Below are positions 60,511 to 64,000 of a DNA stretch of 64,000 bases, piece by piece. Source of the DNA: Quillaja saponaria (taxonomy: Eukaryota; Streptophyta; Magnoliopsida; Fabales; Quillajaceae). Made by a program: the position numbers and the translations under genes. The notes under the pieces are model-generated. The model ran no database searches, was not told where the DNA came from, and saw nothing but the letters and a program-made list of their open reading frames with translations. Every line of letters starts with the position of its first letter. Positions within the stretch are counted from its first letter, which is position 1. Where the stretch lies: positions 10,744,001 to 10,808,000 of the forward strand of contig CM055613.1 of NCBI GenBank assembly GCA_029379385.1, given 5' to 3'.

Positions 60511-60518
60511 TAGGGTTT
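60511..60518 (+). promoter_or_regulatory. Telo-box upstream of eIF2B delta
   Basis: TAGGGTTT (AAACCCTA on the gene's strand) lies 21 bp upstream of the ATG, with another at 60593-60600. Both are probably in the 5' UTR or core promoter. Telo-boxes are enriched at plant translation-machinery genes. Confidence 0.5.
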
Positions 60519-60987
60519 CGAAAACGAAGACTGGAGTCGAAGAGACGAAAAGGATTCGGAGGCCATGGAGCATTTCCGTCTAGAGATTCATGATAGGGTT
60601 TTGTTTTCCAAGAAGAAGAAGAATTGCAGAGAGAGAGAGAGGTAACTGTAAACTGTAAGTACGTGGTTTTGTAAAGAAGGAGGTGCGGCGTTTTTTATTA
60701 TTATTAATTTATTTTTTTTAATTTTCATATTTTTGTATTAATATAATTCTTTTTCATTTTCCATCTCTAAGGATTCAAAAAGAATAAATATGAATATTAT
60801 GGAATGAGTAATGACAATTTAATTTATCTAATATAAAATATATCCCCAATTCAGAATTTTATAAAAATAATCTCATTGTTAGTGGAAACAATGATTAATC
60901 CTGCTTTATAAAAGACCAGCCTGCCAAAGAACTGAATTGGATTCCCACAACCTGAGCATTTGAATTGGATTCCTTCGCGAGGGTTGA

Positions 60988-61388
60988 AAGGGAGGGGAGT
61001 TCAACTACTTCACTCGTATTCAAATTGAAATTAAATAAACTGAGTTCGAATTTAATTATGAGATCGAATTTGAATATAAATTTATATGATAATTTGAGTA
61101 AATTTGGACAATAACTTGTTTAAAATTAATTAGATTTTAAATAATATGATAATTATATGAATTTATTATGGTTAATACATTAATAATAAATATATAAATT
61201 TTATTTGTATTGTTTTATTTCGTAAAATGAATAAAATTATTTTTTTATTTACATTAAATATATAAGTTTTTTTTATTAATTGAATATTTAAGTTCAACTC
61301 GAGTTTAAAATGATGCTTTATTTTAACTAATACTCAAATTTTTTTTCTTTCCAACCGAATTCAAGTAGCTCAACACTAACACCCTTAA
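60988..61388. mobile_element. MITE candidate, ~400 bp
   Basis: The left end (AAGGGAGGGG, AGTTCAACTACTTCACTCG) and the reverse complement of the right end (AAGGGTG, GTGTTGAGCTACTTGAATTCG) are similar over about 30 bp. The interior is AT-rich and non-coding. Target-site duplication not resolved. Confidence 0.4.
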
Positions 61389-61966
61389 AACTTCAGACAA
61401 TAATATCTATTTGGATTTGAATCTTGAATCTCTGAAATTAGGTACACAAAAAGTTTATAACCTTCAAAAAATAATAATCACTTTGATGATATCTTGGCCA
61501 GAAATATCTTAGCTAGAAAGACCCACTTACATAATCATTTAGCCTAAGCAATCAGATATCTAACAGGCAAACTGAAAATCATGAATCATATGGACCACTC
61601 CAATGACAAAGATTTGACGATCAAATTGAAACTCCCTACTTACTTACCAACACTGCCGACTGCAATTGAGTATGTACATATGATTATATGAATATGATTC
61701 GTGTCTGTTCAGTGACACGATTCCTGGCCAAAACAAAGAAAGTGACATGTTATCCCAAAGACATTAAATACCAGTTTGTGGAAGAAAATCAACCACTACT
61801 GAGTGATGAGCTCCACAAACATTTTGGGATATTTTAACTTGGGTGGGATTCATGAGTGGATAACATGTTTTGTGATGGTGAAACAACAGAGAATCCCTGG
61901 TTTCAGAGGGATGCCCGGTTCCTGAAACTGAGTAGCAGACTGTGTCCAATTTGAGAGAACAACTAC

Positions 61967-64000
61967 ATGATAATCAGAGTCAGCTTTCTGGTTGTAGTTT
62001 CAGTTGCTGCATTCACAGTTTCAAGGATGAAAATCAACTCCCCTGAAAAGAAAGACCGGAAAGTCAGATCTCAAGGTAATTCATGACAAATATCACTGTA
62101 TTACATGAATCACAAGATAAGCCATATGTTATGTAGTTCAACAAGTATATATGCTAAAGAAAAGAACATCCAAAAGGGGAATATTTGGGCAGCTTCAGTG
62201 AAGAGAGGAATATTTAATTCTCCTCCTTCCAAGAATCTCTCTTATACATTGTCTAGCTTATATATATTACTATGTTTTGCTTAGCCTTTTCTTTTCTTTT
62301 CCATTATTGGGTGAATTTCCTGACCTATAGGAAACGACGACTCCAACTTCCACCTTCAGATTGGAGAGGAGGAAAAGAATTCTGCTACTAAAAATATTTC
62401 AGTAGCTTCTCTATCTCCTTTTTCTTCTGTGCGTTTGAACTTTAAATCAATTAACACAAACATTGGAGAAATTAACAACTAGTTGTATATGCTGCAGAGT
62501 GAAGAGGAGGAGACGGTTGAAAGTGAAATGCAACAATACCTGCAAGTGGAAAAGAATTGTAGAAGGTTTGAGCTTTTGATATCTGAACAGAACTCAGAAA
62601 ATGTTACAGAAATGGAGCTCTTACAGAAATCACTAAAGAACTTCACGCAGAGGAAACAGACCCTTGAACAGAAACTGCTTAAATTGTATGGTTTGAAAAA
62701 ACAGCAATCATACATTGCCCAGTTGAGAAGGGAGTTGGAGGAAAAGACATCAGAGTTGGACAGGCTTAACACAACCATAGCTTCTTTGCAGGCTGAGGGG
62801 AAAATCCTTCAAGAGAATATTAAAGAGGGTGTTATGAAAAAGGAGCAGCTCGATATGGCCAACAAATTGATAGATAAATTGCAAAAGGATGTCGATGGGA
62901 ATGATGTGAAGGAACAGTTATTGATGCTTCAAGAACAAGTCAGTAAATTTCAGAGGTACAACATCTCTGGCAGTGAAGCTACAGTGGTTGATGACAAAGT
63001 TAAAGCTGTTAGAGATATCGAATTAGAAGTTCTGGAGTTGAAGAGGAGAAATAAGGAGCTTGAACTAGAAAAGAGGGAAGTGAGAATCAAGTTGGCTTCT
63101 ACCAAAGCAAGAATTAGAGAGTTTAATGCCCTTTCCGAAATGACACAGGTAGAGAAAAGTTTTACTTACTCATATTTCTGGGACCCTACATCACATTGAA
63201 CTGAAATCTCTCAATGAAAAAGGGAAAAATAAATAAAAATATGAGAAGAAGAAGCCACAGATGAAAATTATTTCACCTAGTAGCCCAGTTCAATTCACAG
63301 TCCAAATTAATTTTTCTCCACACATTCTGATTAATTACTTGTATCTTTCATGTTTTCTTTCTTTCTTTTCTTTCTGCTACAGAGGAAAACCATGGCTAAA
63401 GTCGAAAAGGAGATCACCAGCTTAAGACAAGTGAATAAAGAACTCTCAGATCAAGTTGAAAGATTGAAGAGAAACAGATTTGACATGGTCCAAGAACTTG
63501 TGTTCCAAAGGTGGCTTCATACATGCTTAAGATTTGAAATGCAGTATCATCAAGAACAAGCAGGAAAGTGCTTAAAGCATGATTTTGGCCACAGTTCAGG
63601 CAGAGAATCATATAGGAAAACTAATGCATCAACATATGAGCCAGATTTTGACAGCATTTCTTCTAACACCTCCTTTGTTGACAGCGACGAAATTGATGGT
63701 ACTACTTTTGACAGCTCTTCAAGTAGCAAAAGTAACAATAGCACCAACAAATCTATGTCAATGGTTCCAACAAATCTATCAATACCAAGGACCAATGTTG
63801 ACAGCTCAACCATCACCCTAACCCAGAAATTGCAAAGGCAGAATTCTACCCAGTCTCAGGAGACAACAAGTTTCCCCAGATTGAAGAGAGTTTCATTTAG
63901 TGATTCAGTGAAAACATCAACATATGACTATATGCCAGAGACAACAGAGGATGTAATGGATGATGATAAAATTAGCAGTGACAGTTCTGGCCATGGTATG
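61967..64000 (+). CDS. CHUP1-like coiled-coil protein (partial, runs off the window)
   Basis: Four exons are seen: 61967-62075, 62331-62428, 62498-63148 and 63383 onward, 492 residues to the window edge with the frame still open. The N-terminus (MIIRVSFLVVVSVAAFTVSRMK) resembles the hydrophobic envelope-targeting start of CHUP1. Residues about 70-320 are a long coiled coil (LRRELEEKTSELDRLNTTIA, LELKRRNKELELEKREVRIK). The family hallmark follows: RNRFDMVQELVFQRWLHTCLRFEMQYHQ. Downstream is a Ser/Thr/Asn-rich linker and RLKRVSFSDSVK. CHUP1 anchors chloroplasts to actin for photo-relocation movement. This shorter relative lacks a proline-rich actin-binding stretch in the visible part, as in Arabidopsis At1g07120 (by recall), so its function may differ. 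The C-terminus lies outside the window. Confidence 0.9.

Larger units (their letters stand above)
60491..61966. other. Divergent intergenic region, eIF2B delta / CHUP1-like
   Basis: The first 160 bp hold the eIF2B delta 5' UTR and promoter (two TAGGGTTT motifs, a GA repeat at about 60631-60642). A MITE candidate lies at 60988-61388. The rest should contain the promoter of the CHUP1-like gene. No gene is supported. Confidence 0.6.

Noticed and set aside
1..64000. tRNA, rRNA, CRISPR, operons, or an intact autonomous transposon
   Set aside because: No cloverleaf-capable tRNA, no spaced repeat array, no polycistronic layout and no transposase or reverse transcriptase with flanking repeats was seen; the hAT protein lacks terminal repeats.

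Overview
This window is nuclear DNA from a flowering plant, most likely a eudicot. The genes have many exons, canonical GT-AG introns and very AT-rich intergenic DNA, and they include plant-only families: an early-nodulin-like phytocyanin, a CHUP1-like protein, a chloroplast lumen cyclophilin and a plant mitochondrial SSB. I cannot name the species. Splice junctions were placed by eye, requiring reading-frame continuity, splice consensus and agreement with the protein family. UTRs are only sketched.

Layout. 1.8-6.1 kb (-): kinesin-8 motor protein, 7 exons. 9.6-16.3 kb (+): Has1-type DEAD-box RNA helicase, 12 exons. 17.0-17.7 kb (-): early-nodulin-like (phytocyanin) GPI-type protein, 2 exons. 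20.7-25.7 kb (+): C3HC zinc-finger (NIPA/MEM1-like) nuclear protein, 7 exons including a GC-AG intron. 26.0-27.3 kb (-): thylakoid-lumen cyclophilin of the CYP26-2 type, 2 exons. 28.2-31.4 kb (-): mitochondrial single-stranded DNA-binding protein, 4 exons. 34.7-35.9 kb (+): intronless secreted aspartic protease. 40.3-42.5 kb (+): universal-stress-protein-like gene, 4 exons. 48.9-52.1 kb (+): domesticated BED/hAT transposase-derived gene, 3 coding exons and a probable spliced 5' leader from about 47 kb. 54.3-60.5 kb (-): eIF2B delta subunit, 7 exons. 62.0-64.0 kb (+): CHUP1-like coiled-coil protein, 4 exons seen, cut by the window edge.

The genes do not form a pathway; this is ordinary eukaryotic gene order. 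Three housekeeping genes (helicase, mtSSB, eIF2B delta) carry a telo-box (AAACCCTA or its complement) just upstream of the start codon, which suggests shared growth-linked expression.

Non-coding DNA holds several small mobile-element candidates. The clearest is a 420-bp MITE at 19.3 kb with TTA duplications, inserted in one copy of a dispersed repeat whose second copy at 43.9 kb preserves the empty site. Other candidates lie at 33.3, 52.6 and 61.0 kb, with weak SINE-like stretches at 9.1 and 37.0 kb. Three long C/G homopolymers lie in transcribed DNA of the helicase and hAT loci. I found no convincing new multi-gene system. The best leads are the domesticated hAT gene with its possible spliced upstream ORFs, the nested MITE, and the non-canonical intron.
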